Assembly: GCA_016780385.1 (NCBI GenBank)
Contig: JADHLY010000007.1
Span: forward strand, 1-55,694
Direction of reading: 5' to 3'
DNA length: 55,694 nt
DNA from: Flavobacteriales bacterium
GTDB lineage: Bacteria > Bacteroidota > Bacteroidia > Flavobacteriales_D > Sanyastnellaceae
The translations under genes and the position numbers were made by a program. Under the pieces are notes generated by a model, which was not told the DNA's origin, made no database searches, and saw only the letters and a program-made list of their open reading frames with translations. This document shows, one piece after another, positions 1 to 7,790 of the stretch (positions are counted from its first letter, which is position 1; the number at the start of each line of letters is the position of its first letter).

Positions 1-514
1 AAACACCACCAATGCCGACGCCACCACTGAGGTGCACATCGGCGCCAATTTGGGCACACGAGCCCACGGTCGCCCAAGTATCCACCATGGTACCTGACCC
101 CACATAGGCGCCGATGTTGACATAGCTCGGCATCATGACCACCCCCTTGCCTAGGAACGCCCCATACCGTGCAATGGCATGTGGCACCACGCGCACGCCC
201 GCTTCAGCGTGGTTGCGCTTGAGGGCCATCTTATCGTGGAACTGAAAAGGGCCCACTTCTTGGACCTCCATCTTGCGCATGGGGAAATAGAGCACCACGG
301 CCTTCTTGACCCACTCATTGACCTGCCAACCATCGCCGCTCGGGGCCGCACAACGCAATGTCCCGGCGTCGAGCGCCGCAATGACGGACCCGACCGCATC
401 TTGGGTTTCTTGATGGCTGCACAAGGACCTGTCGTCCCATGCGGCCTCTACGGTGTTTCTCACCTCAGCCCAGTTTGCCGTGACGGCGCCGTCGGCTTCC
501 TTCGCTTGTTCCAT
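1..514 (-). CDS. dapD: 2,3,4,5-tetrahydropyridine-2,6-dicarboxylate N-succinyltransferase, partial
   Basis: Cytoplasmic enzyme of the succinylase branch of lysine and diaminopimelate synthesis; it transfers succinyl from succinyl-CoA to tetrahydrodipicolinate. The gene runs off the left edge, so only the first 171 codons are visible. The start is the ATG at 514 (MEQAKEADGAV). The visible part contains RKMEVQEVGPFQFHDK and then the start of the left-handed beta-helix of hexapeptide repeats (VVMMPSYVNIGAYVGSGTMV, followed by WATVGSCAQIGADVHLSG), which is characteristic of DapD. It is divergent from ruvX, with 38 bases between the two start codons. The sequence TATCTTCG just upstream of the start differs at one base from the Bacteroidota -7 consensus. 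Confidence 0.93.
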   Translation of the reverse strand, partial: MEQAKEADGAVTANWAEVRNTVEAAWDDRSLCSHQETQDAVGSVIAALDAGTLRCAAPSGDGWQVNEWVKKAVVLYFPMRKMEVQEVGPFQFHDKMALKRNHAEAGVRVVPHAIARYGAFLGKGVVMMPSYVNIGAYVGSGTMVDTWATVGSCAQIGADVHLSGGVGIGGV

Positions 515-552
515 GCCACGAAGATACCCGGTCGCCAAGGTACCTTCGCACC

Positions 553-966
553 GTGGCACGCTTCATCGCATTTGACTTTGGTACCCGGCGCATCGGCATC
601 GCCGTCACCGACAGTGGTGCCATGATTGCAGCCCCGGAAAGCACCTGCAGTCCAGCGGAGTGGCCCCAAGTGGTCGACCGCCTCACAACGGCCGAGCCAT
701 GCGCTGGCCTGGTATTGGGACAGCCCGGATTGATTTCGGGTGATGCCACCCACAGCTCATCGCACATTGAAGCCTTCGCCGCTGCACTGCGCAAGCGATA
801 CCCCGACTTGCCCCTCCACCTCGTCGACGAAGATTACAGCAGCCGAGAGGCCTCCGCTGCACTCGTCATGGGGGGCATGAAAAAATCAAAGCGGCGAGAA
901 AAAGGCAACCTCGACAAGGTGGCCGCCGCCATTATCCTGCAGCGGTTTTTGGACCAACGGTCCTAA
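553..966 (+). CDS. ruvX: RuvX/YqgF family putative pre-16S rRNA nuclease / Holliday junction resolvase
   Basis: 137-residue RNase H-fold protein of usual family length. YqgF proteins are implicated in pre-16S rRNA 5' processing and resemble Holliday junction resolvases. Visible motifs are the N-terminal FDFGTRRIGIAVTD with the first catalytic Asp, LVLGQP in the middle, LVDEDYSSREA with acidic residues, and DKVAAAIILQRFL with the last Asp. The start is GTG at 553; the FDFG motif begins seven residues later, so no earlier start is needed. It is divergent from dapD and convergent with the HAD gene, with 8 bases between the stops. Confidence 0.93.
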   Translation: MARFIAFDFGTRRIGIAVTDSGAMIAAPESTCSPAEWPQVVDRLTTAEPCAGLVLGQPGLISGDATHSSSHIEAFAAALRKRYPDLPLHLVDEDYSSREASAALVMGGMKKSKRREKGNLDKVAAAIILQRFLDQRS

Positions 967-974
967 AAAATTCC

Positions 975-1421
975 TCACTCGGACTCGTTGCCTTTGAACA
1001 CCTCGATCTCCCGGGTGGTCTTGACGAGTTGTGTAAACCGGTCTACATAGCGCGTGGCGCGCACCACATGGTTGTCAATCCAATGGTAATTGCCGCCACG
1101 CGGCTTGCCCATCAGCAACCCGTGGTACTTGAAACCGTGCTGGTCCAACCACTTCACCGTGACTTCGCGGTGGTCTTCAGTGCGGCTGGTAAAAAAAGTG
1201 ATGATGTGCCCCTCGTCGTACCAACCGTTCAAGGTCTTCAACGCATCGGGAAACGGCGCGCAAGTGGCCATGCGCTCGGGCTCTTCATTGGGCACATCTT
1301 CGGTGATGGTGCCATCAATGTCGATGAGGAAGTTTTTGACGTGCTCGGGAAGCTGCGGTGATGCGGCGCGGCCTTCGGCGTCACGGACGTCTTGGAGATT
1401 GTGGTCTTGGGGGGTATCCAT
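975..1421 (-). CDS. small HAD-superfamily phosphatase-like protein
   Basis: 148 residues. The HAD motif I, FLIDIDGTITEDV, lies near residues 31-43 with the nucleophile and acid/base Asp pair. A motif II-like ITFFTSRTEDHREVT follows, then MGKPRGGNYHWIDNHV towards the C terminus. This compact capless protein is common in Bacteroidota and is often labelled phosphoheptose isomerase-like, but no SIS fold is visible here. The substrate is unknown. A perfect TAnnTTTG element lies 60 bases upstream at the bshC stop codon, so the gene probably has its own promoter although it follows bshC in the same direction. Confidence 0.8.
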   Translation of the reverse strand: MDTPQDHNLQDVRDAEGRAASPQLPEHVKNFLIDIDGTITEDVPNEEPERMATCAPFPDALKTLNGWYDEGHIITFFTSRTEDHREVTVKWLDQHGFKYHGLLMGKPRGGNYHWIDNHVVRATRYVDRFTQLVKTTREIEVFKGNESE

Positions 1422-1481
1422 GGTCGTTTCTTGTGTTTGGCGAAAGCCAGAGAAAGGACCATTACCTCTCCACTATCCGTG

Positions 1482-1489
1482 CAAATTTA
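1482..1489 (-). promoter_or_regulatory. putative -7 promoter element (TAAATTTG)
   Basis: Exact match to the Bacteroidota sigma-A -7 consensus TAnnTTTG, overlapping the bshC stop codon and about 60 bases upstream of the HAD gene start. It is flanked by the short inverted repeat CCGT...ACGG. No clear TTG -33 box was found at the usual distance. Confidence 0.4.
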
Positions 1490-3136
1490 CGGATCAACGG
1501 CGCGAATCACATGCAGCAAAGGACACCAATCCAAAGACTTATGCCCTTGCTCGAAAGCATCCCCCACGATTTCTTCTAACGGCGCAGCAGCCCCAGCCGA
1601 CTGTACGTCCCATGCACCGGCGAGTTGAAAGATGTTGCAGACGCGCTCTTGGGGCTTCCCTTCCGGCCGCACCCAATGGTCCACTTTTTCCAAACGCGTC
1701 ACGGACTCTTCTTCTTTTCGCTTGAAAGCCCTGACCACTTGCTGATCTAAGCGGTCCAGTAGGTTTTCCATTTTGGCTGCAGCAGCCTGAACGCTGCCTT
1801 CCAGCGAGCGATCGAGCTGTCCCATTTCGGCTTGGGACGCCTTGGCTTGTGTCATGATCGATTTCCGCCACGCACTGGAATCGGGCAATTCAGCCTGGCT
1901 CACCAAGGCCTTTGTCCATTCCCGCATGGGCTGCAGCACCATTTCGTCACGCAAACCCGCTTTCTCCATCAGCTTCACCTGTCGCTTGGGCAACACCACA
2001 GCGCCGTCACGTGGCACGAGAACAGGCTGCCTCACCCCCAACCGATGATAGACATCGGGCAACTGCATCCCGTATGCGATTTCCGCAAGCCCCCCCACCA
2101 TGGCCACATCTGGAAGCAACACCGACTGATACACCGGCCGAAGCAGCGCATTGGGCGAGAACTTCTCAGGCTGAGCGGCCACATCTGCACAAAGCGCTTC
2201 AGTGCTGGGCCACTGCGCACCGTTCTCAGCATGCCATCCGCCCTTGCCATCGGCTTCGATGCGGCGGCGCTGCCCTTCGTCGAGGTGAAATAGGTTACAG
2301 GCACGCACATGTACCTGCGGCGTGAAACCCGCATCGGCCAGTGCTGCATTGCAGTTTGAAACAGCTGTATGAACAAGGCTTTCGGACACCTCACGCTGCA
2401 TGATGTTGCTGAACACCGTTTTGAACGCGGCATCATCACCGTCCAGCACCACGAGTTGATCGGGGCCAAACATCCGATGGACCCAGCGGCGCATGGCCTG
2501 TGACAGGTTACCGTCCGCATCGGCCGTGAGGCCTTTTAAGGTCTCTTCGGCCACATCCGCTGTCTCGGCCCAGCCATGCAGCACTTCGGACAGTCCTGCA
2601 GTCGACATCCGGCCCACAGCACCTCCGATGGGGCCGGCGGGATGCCATGTCTGCCAAGACTGGCCGCTCCATAAGGCGCTCACCTCTTCGAAATCGTGGT
2701 CCTCAGACGCCAGCCAGAAAACAGGAACCACAGGGGTGCCCCACCGTGACTCCAAATGACGGGCGAGTGTGATGGCCGTTTGGATCTTGTAAAAAGTAAA
2801 AGCCGGACCTCCGGCGATGCACAATTGGTGGCCTGTGGTCACCGTGCGGGCTTCCGGAGCCCCCAGCTTCTCGAGAACCGCCGGAACCGGCACGCCAGCA
2901 TCGGCATACTGCCTGCTCAGCCGCTCCAACAGCAGTGCGCCCTGGTGCTCACGGTCATCCAAGGATGTGTTCTGCGCGTCGATCTGCGACATGTCCGGCC
3001 GATGGGGCCACGACCAACTCGGGCCGGATTCAGGCAACCTTCCCTCCCACCAGACGCGGGCAAGGTGCCGCTCCGAAAGGCTGTCCATCAAGGCAAAATG
3101 ACGCATGGATGCCCCCACTTCCAATCTCTTGTCCAT
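1487..3136 (-). CDS. bshC: bacillithiol biosynthesis cysteine-adding enzyme BshC
   Basis: BshC adds cysteine to glucosaminyl-malate in the last step of bacillithiol synthesis, so it implies bacillithiol is the low-molecular-weight thiol of this organism. Family signatures seen: TVTTGHQLCIAGGPAFTFYK, then VPVFWLASEDHDFEE, PVYQSVLLPDVAMVGGLAEI and a C-terminal coiled-coil stretch around LDRSLEGSVQAAAAKMENLLDR. The start at 3136 (MDKRLEVGASMRHFALMDS) gives 549 residues, close to the family length, and leaves 17 bases after the upstream gene. A TTG/ATG further upstream would overlap that gene. The next Met, at 3106, is possible but would remove the conserved N-terminal strand. Confidence 0.92.
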   Translation of the reverse strand: MDKRLEVGASMRHFALMDSLSERHLARVWWEGRLPESGPSWSWPHRPDMSQIDAQNTSLDDREHQGALLLERLSRQYADAGVPVPAVLEKLGAPEARTVTTGHQLCIAGGPAFTFYKIQTAITLARHLESRWGTPVVPVFWLASEDHDFEEVSALWSGQSWQTWHPAGPIGGAVGRMSTAGLSEVLHGWAETADVAEETLKGLTADADGNLSQAMRRWVHRMFGPDQLVVLDGDDAAFKTVFSNIMQREVSESLVHTAVSNCNAALADAGFTPQVHVRACNLFHLDEGQRRRIEADGKGGWHAENGAQWPSTEALCADVAAQPEKFSPNALLRPVYQSVLLPDVAMVGGLAEIAYGMQLPDVYHRLGVRQPVLVPRDGAVVLPKRQVKLMEKAGLRDEMVLQPMREWTKALVSQAELPDSSAWRKSIMTQAKASQAEMGQLDRSLEGSVQAAAAKMENLLDRLDQQVVRAFKRKEEESVTRLEKVDHWVRPEGKPQERVCNIFQLAGAWDVQSAGAAAPLEEIVGDAFEQGHKSLDWCPLLHVIRAVDP

Positions 3137-3153
3137 CCGCTGACTGTGGAGCC

Positions 3154-4233
3154 TCAGTTCAGGAGCATGACGGGCCCCTGCTGGTTTCGCGAAGACTTCG
3201 GCGTGCTCCTCGGCCATTGGAGAGACCAGATGTAGACTCCGGGCTCAAGCACCTGACCATTTTGGTCCTTGCCATCCCATTGGGGCCGGCCCGGATCGAG
3301 CTCAGCAATCAGGGTGCCCCACCGCGAGAAAATCTGAAAGGAAACCGGCAATACGTCGCCTACTTTGGGCTCAAACAGGTCGTTCAAACCATCTCCATTG
3401 GGCGAAAAAGCATTGGGCACAAACATGCCAAACCCCGCATCCTCAGCGTCGTCTTGTATCGAGGGTGCCTTGACCTCATCTTCTGGCATCGGACTCGGGT
3501 CACCAGGCGGTGGAACCGGCTCGAGCTCAAACGCGTCGAAGTAGTAATACGCCATGGTCGGGTTCGTCCCGGAACTGACCTCAGCTTCGAGGGCATCATC
3601 TGGGAGGAAGACCCCGATCGTCAGGAAGCGGTGGGGTGCATCCGCGAGAAAAGTGAGCGTGACTTGGCTCCACCCCTCTTCATATCGGGCATAGGGAAAT
3701 GAAAATACAGGGGGGAGGTCCAAAACGCCATCGCCGAATTGGGTGGGTTGCTCCGGACTGAGGGCGATGCCCACTCCATTCACTGACAATCCAGACAAGG
3801 ATGTGGGAATCCGCTCTCCGTTGGTGAAATGAAAACTCAGCCGATAATGCTGTCCGACGACAAGTGGCGCTTCAAATTCCTGAACCAGGTACTCCCGAGA
3901 CAAAGGTTGGCCAGCGCCATTCCTTTTGATGACGGCCAACCCTGCCACACCCCCACCTTCGTATGGGTGCACCATGGCCACAGGGGTTTCCGGCAAATCG
4001 CCGCCCAATGTCCCATTGATGTGAAAGAAATCGGGAGAGGAAAGGCCACTCAGCGCATTGTTCCAACCTGGGAGCAAGTGCCACATGCCTGGCGCAGACG
4101 GTAGGTTGCTCGACACTTCAAACCCAGGATTCACCAGCTGGGCATGCACCTCTGATTGAACCCCACCCCACAACAACAGTGACCAAGCCAAACCGCAAAT
4201 GCAGCCTTTGATGTATTGTTGCGGTCCCTTCAT
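3154..4233 (-). CDS. secreted protein with gliding motility-associated (CHU_C) C-terminal domain
   Basis: 359 residues with an N-terminal signal peptide (hydrophobic stretch LAWSLLLWGG, cleavage near VHA-QLVNPGFE). Residues from about 33 to 245 form a beta-rich extracellular module starting NPGFEVSS, resembling carbohydrate-binding or choice-of-anchor domains. The C terminus carries FVPNAFSPNGDGLNDLFEP followed by FQIFSRWGTLI and WDGKDQNGQVLEPGVYIW, the type B sorting domain used by the type IX secretion system. This predicts export to the cell surface; the ligand is unknown. The start ATG follows TAATTTG by exactly five bases, suggesting a very short or absent leader. Confidence 0.88.
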   Translation of the reverse strand: MKGPQQYIKGCICGLAWSLLLWGGVQSEVHAQLVNPGFEVSSNLPSAPGMWHLLPGWNNALSGLSSPDFFHINGTLGGDLPETPVAMVHPYEGGGVAGLAVIKRNGAGQPLSREYLVQEFEAPLVVGQHYRLSFHFTNGERIPTSLSGLSVNGVGIALSPEQPTQFGDGVLDLPPVFSFPYARYEEGWSQVTLTFLADAPHRFLTIGVFLPDDALEAEVSSGTNPTMAYYYFDAFELEPVPPPGDPSPMPEDEVKAPSIQDDAEDAGFGMFVPNAFSPNGDGLNDLFEPKVGDVLPVSFQIFSRWGTLIAELDPGRPQWDGKDQNGQVLEPGVYIWSLQWPRSTPKSSRNQQGPVMLLN

Positions 4234-4238
4234 GTTTG

Positions 4239-4245
4239 CAAATTA
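4239..4245 (-). promoter_or_regulatory. -7-like element (TAATTTG) five bases before a start codon
   Basis: TAATTTG followed by CAAAC and the ATG of the CHU_C gene. It is one base shorter than TAnnTTTG. The same arrangement (TAATTTG, five bases, ATG) occurs in front of the M23 peptidase gene, which supports a functional promoter with transcription starting at or near the start codon. Confidence 0.35.
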
Positions 4246-4270
4246 ACCAATTGCGTCCACTATAAACGAG

Positions 4271-4296
4271 AAGGAGCCCCGCGTTCGGAGCTCCTT
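4271..4296 (-). terminator. hairpin, possible terminator of the sigma factor operon
   Basis: Seven-base perfect arms AAGGAGC/GCTCCTT with three further pairs inside after one mismatch. It lies about 130 bases downstream of the outer-membrane-like gene. The run after the hairpin on the minus strand (CTCGTTTATA) is only weakly U-rich, so termination is uncertain. Confidence 0.4.
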
Positions 4297-4427
4297 CACC
4301 TTAACCAAAACAACTTGAACCAAATCTTCGCTGTGTCTGCAGGTCGCTTGAGCCTGCATAGAATAGACGCATCCGAGGCCAAGAATGTTGTTTGAGGAGT
4401 TCCCAAAAGGTGTCAACAGGTGTGAAC

Positions 4428-5321
4428 TCACCGGTTTCCCCAGCGTTTCTGCAACCCAACAGATGCCGCCCATCGGGGTGCACTGCCCCCAGACCAGTCG
4501 CCGATCAAGAGGCATTCCCAGCCCCTTCTGCCCACAGGCACTGCCAATCCGCCGTGCAGGCCCACCGCCCAATACTGGGTGGATTCCCAATCGTTGCGGT
4601 CTGTCCCCAACACGTTTGCCGGTGAAGGCAATGCGCCCTCGGGTACGCGGTTGATTTGTTGTTCGGTGCGGGCTGAGCGCACCCATTGTCCCTTTGCGCC
4701 CAACCACCAACGTGGACCTGGACGCCGTGACCTTCTGTGAGCGTCTGACGTACCGCCCAAGCTCAAGGCAAAACCCAGTGACTGCACCGGGATTGCTGAA
4801 ACCGGCATCGGGAGGGTGTCCAACTCGATGCCCAAATCGGGATACGTAAACCTGATGCGCTGCTCCAAACCGCCCATCCCATCTGCGCCCAAGCCGTAGA
4901 TGCTGTCGTTTAATGCGCTCGCCGCGTAGGCCTGTTCCGTCCAACGCTTGGCCTCAAAGCCCAAGCGCACGAAGGGCCCCTGACCCCGCCACTCCATGGC
5001 CACAGACAAGGCCCCGCAGGCATCAGAGCCACGGCCCATAAAACGGCCGAGACCAAGGCCCACAGGACTCGCCAACTGCCCGCCCACGCCGCCGGTGAAC
5101 CCCACCAGGACATCGGGGAATTCGCCCCGCCACGTGCGTGTTTTGCTCTTTGATTTGGAAGGTGCATCCACATCGGGAACGCCAACTTCCTCTTTGCTCA
5201 ACGCCAAGTTGAGCTCCAATGGCACCCCGTCGATGGTGATGGTGTCTTGCGACAAGGACAACTGAGGGGCATTCCAGCCCAAATTGACCACCGCCAGCAA
5301 CAAAAACTCAACCCCACTCAT
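4428..5321 (-). CDS. uncharacterised outer-membrane-like protein of sigma factor operon
   Basis: 297 residues, not recognised by family. The first 20 residues (MSGVEFLLLAVVNLGWNA) are hydrophobic but lack a basic n-region, so the signal peptide is atypical. Alternating hydrophobic strands with aromatic ends (VRLGFEAKRW, WWLGAKGQWVRSA, YWAVGLHGGLAVPVG, CLLIGDWSGG) and a terminal strand ASVGLQKRWGNR suggest a beta-barrel. An in-frame stop directly precedes the ATG, fixing the start. It follows an ECF sigma factor and a membrane protein on the same strand; a sigma factor / anti-sigma / beta-barrel set is common in Bacteroidota, so a role in envelope stress signalling is an inference. Confidence 0.6.
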   Translation of the reverse strand: MSGVEFLLLAVVNLGWNAPQLSLSQDTITIDGVPLELNLALSKEEVGVPDVDAPSKSKSKTRTWRGEFPDVLVGFTGGVGGQLASPVGLGLGRFMGRGSDACGALSVAMEWRGQGPFVRLGFEAKRWTEQAYAASALNDSIYGLGADGMGGLEQRIRFTYPDLGIELDTLPMPVSAIPVQSLGFALSLGGTSDAHRRSRRPGPRWWLGAKGQWVRSARTEQQINRVPEGALPSPANVLGTDRNDWESTQYWAVGLHGGLAVPVGRRGWECLLIGDWSGGSAPRWAASVGLQKRWGNR

Positions 5322-5403
5322 TCACGCGAAGTTGGGAAAGAAGGTGGACAGGACCCACCCTGCCCTCTCCGTGATTGTGAATCGCAGCGGCTTGATCACC
5401 GCA

Positions 5404-6102
5404 TCAGTGTTGCCCACCGCCTGACGGCAGGGTGAGCGGCAGGGTCAATCGGGGCTTCGGATCGGCAGGAACGGCCTCTTCTTCGGACTTCTCCGCACCA
5501 GGCTGAGCGCCCGATGCAGCCGGTACGACCACAGGGGCGGTAACTGCTGGAGGCTCGGTGGACGTAGACGCTGCATCCGACGTGGGACTTGGCCGTCCAA
5601 TCTGAACCTCTTCTACAGCAACAGCTTCAATGTTTGGGCGTCCTTGCGTCAAAGCAGGCTCCTCGGAAGCTGTGGCAGCCACTGGTGCTTCGCGCACCAC
5701 ATTTGGCGCAGCCTCGGAGGTGGCGACCTCAGGTGCCTCCACAATTTCAGGTGTCGGCATGGCGGCCTCTTCCAATGTCACCTCGTTTTCTGTGACGGGC
5801 AAATTGGAAGGTGCAGCATCAGAAACCTCCAATACTTCGCGCAACTCCATGGTTTCCGAGGCATCAAGCCCGTCGTAGGCGGAAGCTGCTTCCTCTCCAC
5901 TGTTGCGCATCAAGGCCGCTCCCGTTGCCAGCAATAGCGCGGCCCCACCTGCCATCCCCCAGCGTTTCCACGCAGGGAAAGGTTGGGCAAACAGGCCGTC
6001 GCCAGGAGGTGGCGCGGCCACCTCTTTCTCTGCCAACAGGGCGTGACAACGCGCGTCGAAATCGGCGTCTGTCTGGGTCATATCGAAGTCGTTTTCCTTC
6101 AT
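5404..6102 (-). CDS. single-pass membrane protein, possible anti-sigma factor
   Basis: 232 residues. Order: an acidic cytoplasmic N terminus of about 45 residues (FDARCHALLAEKEVAAPPPG), one membrane segment WGMAGGAALLLATGAALM near residues 50-68, then a long low-complexity periplasmic tail rich in Glu, Ala, Val, Pro and Thr. The ATG overlaps the sigma factor stop by four bases (ATGA), indicating coupled translation. Position and topology fit an anti-sigma factor, but no zinc-binding anti-sigma motif (HxxxCxxC) is visible, so the assignment rests on context. Confidence 0.6.
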   Translation of the reverse strand: MKENDFDMTQTDADFDARCHALLAEKEVAAPPPGDGLFAQPFPAWKRWGMAGGAALLLATGAALMRNSGEEAASAYDGLDASETMELREVLEVSDAAPSNLPVTENEVTLEEAAMPTPEIVEAPEVATSEAAPNVVREAPVAATASEEPALTQGRPNIEAVAVEEVQIGRPSPTSDAASTSTEPPAVTAPVVVPAASGAQPGAEKSEEEAVPADPKPRLTLPLTLPSGGGQH

Positions 6103-6695
6103 GATGCGAAACCTGCGTTTCCGGAGGCGTTGCTTGTTGTAGACTGCGCTCGGGCCGAAAGGGTTGCAAGCACACGCTGTAAATATTTTCTCGCCCGGCT
6201 CAATTGGCTCTTGGAGGTGTTCACGTCGATGCTCAATTGCTCGGCAATTTCATGGTGCTTGTACCCTTCAATGACATACATACAGAAGACGGTGCGATAG
6301 CCCAAGGGCAACTGAGCGATGGCCAACTCAAGCTCATCGGCGGTGAATTCTGGATCCGATTGGTTTTCCAGGTCCCTGGGGGTCGCCGGGATTTCCGCAA
6401 TGTCTTGGTGGTGCTGGTGCTTGAGGTGCTTGCGGTAGTGGGTGATGGCCGTATTGACCACAATCCGCCGCATCCAACCCTCGAACGAGAAATCCTGTCG
6501 GTAGCTCTTGATGTGCTTGAAGATCTTGACGAAGCTGTCTTGTAGGACATCCTCAGCATCCTCCCTGCTGTTGGTATGACGCAGGGCTGTGGCAAAGAGT
6601 TGGCCACTGAAACGGGCATACATCTGGCGTTGCGCACCGGCTTTTTGTGCCTTGCACTCCTCGATGAGCAGTTTCAACTCTTCTGATGACGCCAT
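6099..6695 (-). CDS. ECF-type RNA polymerase sigma-70 factor
   Basis: 198 residues with region 2 at about 25-90 (FATALRHTNSREDAEDVLQD, then FSFEGWMRRIVVNTAITHYR) and region 4 at about 120-180 (LAIAQLPLGYRTVFCMYVIE, then HHEIAEQLSIDVNTSKSQLS), connected by a short linker as in ECF factors. It should direct RNA polymerase to a dedicated promoter set. First gene of a three-gene same-strand set with the membrane protein and the outer-membrane-like protein; stop/start overlap with the former. Confidence 0.9.
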   Translation of the reverse strand: MASSEELKLLIEECKAQKAGAQRQMYARFSGQLFATALRHTNSREDAEDVLQDSFVKIFKHIKSYRQDFSFEGWMRRIVVNTAITHYRKHLKHQHHQDIAEIPATPRDLENQSDPEFTADELELAIAQLPLGYRTVFCMYVIEGYKHHEIAEQLSIDVNTSKSQLSRARKYLQRVLATLSARAQSTTSNASGNAGFAS

Positions 6696-6768
6696 TCTTT
6701 GTTGAAACGCTGGAAAATGACTTGAGGTTGCTTTCTCAGTCCCGTGGACTTGGCGGGGCCGTTTGACG

Positions 6769-7779
6769 TTATTCGAACCTCGCCTTGTCCAGCCCCAACC
6801 ACTCGAGTGCAGCCCCGTGAAAAATGGCGCGGTGCTGGGCGTCAGTCAGGCTCATGTCCGTCTCGATGTACCGGCCAAACTCCAAGTCTCCGAGGGGAAA
6901 AGGATAATCGGAGCCCATGACGATGCGGTCTGCCCCTTGGAGATCGAGAACATAATCCATCAAGCGGGCATCGTGGGTGATGCTGTCCACCCAGAACTTG
7001 CCCAGGTAGCTTCGGGGGTTGTTGGGGTTGTCCACCGCGACGAGGTCAGGACGGCAACGCCAACCGTGTTCAATCCGACCAAGCGTGGCCAAAAAAGCCC
7101 CAGAGGCATGCGAGAACATCACACGCAGCGACGGGTAACGGTCAAACACACCGGCAAACACCATCGAGCAAGCCGCCCGAGACGTTTCGGCAGGCATGCC
7201 CACCAGCCAGGGCAACCAATACTTGGTCATCATTTCCTTGCCCATCATGTCCCATGGGTGGATCATGACCGCCATGCCCAGCCGTTCACAAGCCTCCCAA
7301 AGCGGATTGAACCGCGGTTCGGAGAGGTTGTAGCCATTGATGTTGGAGCCAATTTGAATGCCCGAAAAACCAAGGGCTGCGCAGCGCTCAAGTTCTTGAA
7401 TGCTCAAGTCCACATCCTGCATCGGCAAGGTGGCCAGCCCCACATAGTGTTGGGGATGGTCCTGTATCGTCCGCAACAAGTCATCGTTGAGGAACCGCGC
7501 GATGTCCGCGGTATCCTGAGGTTTGGCCCAATACGCAAACAACACAGGAATGGTGCACACCACCTGCACCTGCACACCGGACTTGGCGTACTCCTCAATC
7601 CTGATTTCGGGGTCCCAACAGTTGGCCATGACCTCCCTGAAAAACCGGTCACCTTGCATCATGCGGGCGGCGCCTTCTCTGTGATGCTCCAGGTGAATGA
7701 AGGACCCATAACCCAGTTTGGAACTCCAATCGGGGAGCTGCTTGGGCATGATGTGCGTATGGGTATCAATCTTCAGCAT
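6769..7779 (-). CDS. amidohydrolase, ACMSD-like (2-amino-3-carboxymuconate-6-semialdehyde decarboxylase)
   Basis: 336 residues, the length of ACMSD, which decarboxylates ACMS in kynurenine and tryptophan breakdown and diverts it from quinolinate. Conserved features: metal ligands in KIDTHTHIMP at residues 3-12, NCWDPEIRIEEY, VLFAYWAKPQDTADIARFLN, VGLATLPMQDVDLSIQELER, MIHPWDMMGKEMMTKYWLPW followed by LVGMPAET, SHASGAFLATLGRIEHG and the C-terminal GSDYPFPLGDLE with the catalytic Asp. The ATG at 7779 is used because the metal motif follows at once; upstream codons encode low-quality Pro/Arg-rich sequence overlapping the neighbouring gene. No other kynurenine gene is in the window. Related aminocarboxymuconate decarboxylases with other substrates cannot be excluded. 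Confidence 0.85.
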   Translation of the reverse strand: MLKIDTHTHIMPKQLPDWSSKLGYGSFIHLEHHREGAARMMQGDRFFREVMANCWDPEIRIEEYAKSGVQVQVVCTIPVLFAYWAKPQDTADIARFLNDDLLRTIQDHPQHYVGLATLPMQDVDLSIQELERCAALGFSGIQIGSNINGYNLSEPRFNPLWEACERLGMAVMIHPWDMMGKEMMTKYWLPWLVGMPAETSRAACSMVFAGVFDRYPSLRVMFSHASGAFLATLGRIEHGWRCRPDLVAVDNPNNPRSYLGKFWVDSITHDARLMDYVLDLQGADRIVMGSDYPFPLGDLEFGRYIETDMSLTDAQHRAIFHGAALEWLGLDKARFE

Positions 7780-7790
7780 GGGACGACAAG

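Larger units (their letters stand above)
4234..4427. other. intergenic region without a supported gene
   Basis: About 190 bases between the outer-membrane-like gene and the CHU_C protein gene. It holds one hairpin at 4271-4296 and the -7-like element at 4239-4245. No RNA family or peptide is recognisable; reading frames here run into the neighbouring gene out of frame. Confidence 0.5.

Noticed and set aside
4243-4944. Minus-strand frame across the gap before the CHU_C gene
   Set aside because: Out of frame with the beta-barrel-like gene and low-complexity basic sequence; no motif.
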